From Halobacteriales archaeon (GTDB lineage: Archaea; Thermoplasmatota; SW-10-69-26; JACQPN01; JAIVGT01), in assembly GCA_020201485.1 (NCBI GenBank), contig JAIVGT010000213.1, forward strand, positions 1 to 8,572: a stretch of DNA of 8,572 bases, in the 5' to 3' direction. Below the pieces are notes generated by a model. It made no database searches. It was not told the DNA's origin and saw only the letters and a program-made list of their open reading frames with translations. Shown here piece after piece: positions 7,177 through 8,572 of this stretch. The translations under genes were made by a program, and so were the position numbers. The number at the start of each line of letters is the position of its first letter. Within the stretch, counting starts at the first letter, position 1.

Positions 7177-8572
7177 ACGAGGTCCTCCAGCTGGATGCGG
7201 GGGGCGACGATGAGCGATTTCAGCTCGTCGAGCAGCAGCTTGAACGCGTAGCTCATCTCCACCGGGTAGATGTCCGCCTCGTCGCCGCACGTCGGGCAGC
7301 GCATGAAGCCGCGGCGGTCCATCATGGCGATGTGCCCGCAGCGCGCGCACACCAGCTCCGTGACGCGGTCGCTCTCGTCGAGCAGGCGGTCCTTGATGAC
7401 CATCGCCGCGCCGTGGCCGATGAGGCAGTCACGCTCCATCTCGCCGAAGCGCAGGCCACCATCGCGCGCGCGCCCCTCCGTGGGCTGGCGGGTGAGGATC
7501 TGCACGGGCCCCCTGCTCCGCGCGTGCATCTTGCCGCTGACCATGTGGTGCAGCTTCAGGTAGTAGATGCAGCCCATGAACAGGTCCGCCTCCAGGCGCT
7601 CCCCGGTCTGGCCGTCGTAGAGCACCTCCTTCCCCGTGTGGTTGAAGCCGAGCTCGCCGAGCGACTTGCGCAGGCTCTCCTCGTCCTCGCCCGTGAACGG
7701 CGTGCCGTCGATCTCGCGGCCCTGCATGGCCCCGACCTTGCCGCCGATCATCTCCAGCACGTGCGCCACCGTCATGCGCGACGGGATGGCGTGCGGGTTG
7801 ATGACGAGGTCCGGCACCATGCCGTCCTCGGTGAACGGCATGGCCTCCTGGGGCACGATGAGGCCGATGACGCCCTTCTGCCCGTGGCGGGAGGCGAACT
7901 TGTCGCCCAGCTCCGGCACGCGCAGGTCGCGCACCTTGACCTTCACCAGGCGCGAGCCGTTGCTCGACTCCGTGAACATGACCGAGTCCACCACGCCCGC
8001 CTCGCCGTGGCGGACGGTGACGCTCGTCTCGCGGCGCTTCTGCGGCGTGAGGAAGTCCGTGGGCTCCTCCAGGAAGCGGGGCGGGCTGGTCTTGCCGATG
8101 AGCACGTCCCCCCCGCGCGTCTGCGCCTCGGGCGCGATGAGCCCGTCCTCGCCCAGGCTCGTGTACGAGTCCTCGGTGCGCGCCCCCTTGACCTCGGGGC
8201 TGGGGATCTCGAAGTGGTCCTCCTGGCCACCCGGGTAGCGCCGCTCCTCGGCGACGTAGGTGCGGAAGAACGAGCTGCGCCCCAGGCCGCGGTCGATGCT
8301 GGAGCGGTTCATGATGAACGCGTCTTCCATGTTGTAGCCGTGGAAGCTGACGATGGCGACGACGAAGTTCTGCCCCGCCGGGCGCTTCTCGAACTGGATG
8401 TACTTCAGGCCCTGGGTCGTGACCATCGGGCGCTGCGAGTAGTGCAGCAGGTGCCCGCGCGTCTCCGGGCGGAGGCGATAGTTCGCCTGCGCCAGGCCCA
8501 GGCTCTGCTTGCCCATCCCTGCGCCCATCGTGTTGCGCGGGCTGGAGTTGTGCTCCGGGTAGGGGATGATAC
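7173..8572 (-). CDS. rpoB: DNA-directed RNA polymerase subunit B (or B'), C-terminal part, runs off the right edge
   Basis: The last 465 residues of the second-largest subunit, equivalent to bacterial beta or eukaryotic Rpb2. The visible part begins [14 protein letters not shown], followed by [19 protein letters not shown] at about 8280-8340 (minus strand), the acidic pair near the active site. [16 protein letters not shown] at about 7860-7910 carries active-site lysines that contact the RNA 3' end. [20 protein letters not shown] is in the hybrid-binding domain, and [20 protein letters not shown] is near the anchor. The C-terminal clamp zinc finger is [10 protein letters not shown]...RCPTCGDE at about 7287-7349, followed by the terminal [17 protein letters not shown] helix. 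Its TGA stop overlaps the rpoA1 start. Some euryarchaea split this subunit into B'' and B'; the split point would lie beyond the window, so whether this is full-length B or B' is undecided. Confidence 0.96.
   Translation of the reverse strand, partial: IIPYPEHNSSPRNTMGAGMGKQSLGLAQANYRLRPETRGHLLHYSQRPMVTTQGLKYIQFEKRPAGQNFVVAIVSFHGYNMEDAFIMNRSSIDRGLGRSSFFRTYVAEERRYPGGQEDHFEIPSPEVKGARTEDSYTSLGEDGLIAPEAQTRGGDVLIGKTSPPRFLEEPTDFLTPQKRRETSVTVRHGEAGVVDSVMFTESSNGSRLVKVKVRDLRVPELGDKFASRHGQKGVIGLIVPQEAMPFTEDGMVPDLVINPHAIPSRMTVAHVLEMIGGKVGAMQGREIDGTPFTGEDEESLRKSLGELGFNHTGKEVLYDGQTGERLEADLFMGCIYYLKLHHMVSGKMHARSRGPVQILTRQPTEGRARDGGLRFGEMERDCLIGHGAAMVIKDRLLDESDRVTELVCARCGHIAMMDRRGFMRCPTCGDEADIYPVEMSYAFKLLLDELKSLIVAPRIQLEDLV
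7184..7188 (-). promoter_or_regulatory. Ribosome binding site of rpoA1
   Basis: GGAGG on the minus strand within the last codons of rpoB, 7 nt before ATG 7176 and 10 nt before ATG 7173. The spacing favours the first ATG of the ATGATGATG run and shows that the A' start does not depend on re-initiation alone. Confidence 0.7.

Noticed and set aside
4105..7251. A 1048-codon open frame on the plus strand opposite rpoA1 and the 5' end of rpoA2
   Set aside because: It is antisense to a certain gene. Its product is a low-complexity mix of Leu, Val, Ala, Arg, Asp and His, as expected when GC-rich codons are read in reverse. It matches no family I recognise.

Overview
The window is archaeal chromosomal DNA of high G+C content, with most third codon positions G or C. 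It holds the distal part of an RNA polymerase operon on the minus strand. The largest subunit is split into A' and A'', a ribosomal L30e gene follows, and then a short KH-only NusA of the archaeal type. This order (B, A', A'', L30e, NusA) is the classic euryarchaeal arrangement. The proteins are not globally acidic, so a haloarchaeon is unlikely despite the G+C. A high-GC euryarchaeal lineage such as some Thermoplasmatota would fit, but the window cannot settle the taxon.

Layout, left to right. Positions 1-359 (minus) are the N-terminal third of a class V aminotransferase of the SufS/CsdA type, cut by the window edge. Positions 360-455 are a divergent intergenic region. Positions 456-1523 (plus) encode a serine peptidase of family S66, MccF-like rather than classical LdcA-like. 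Its 3' end overlaps the convergent nusA 3' end by 14 bp. The minus-strand operon then reads from the right: rpoB (7173-8572, C-terminal part only), rpoA1 (4318-7176), rpoA2 (2259-4316), rpl30e (1938-2240) and nusA (1510-1935). Genes in the operon are joined by a 4-bp ATGA overlap, a 1-nt gap, an 18-nt gap and a 2-nt gap. GGAGG ribosome binding sites precede rpoA1, rpoA2 and rpl30e.

The operon products work together. B, A' and A'' form the catalytic core: the metal-binding loop and bridge helix are in A', the trigger loop is in A'', and the hybrid-binding domain and clamp zinc finger are in B. NusA is a transcription elongation or RNA-binding factor, and L30e joins the large ribosomal subunit. 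The rps12/rps7/EF-2 genes that often follow nusA in Euryarchaeota are absent; the peptidase gene converges on nusA instead.

The most unusual feature is A''. It is 685 residues long where about 390 is usual. A roughly 205-residue N-terminal extension carries a lysine-rich tail and two duplicated helix-hairpin-helix units, and the C-terminus is a long acidic tail. No mobile element, CRISPR array, tRNA or rRNA is visible, and no stretch over 300 bases lacks a gene.
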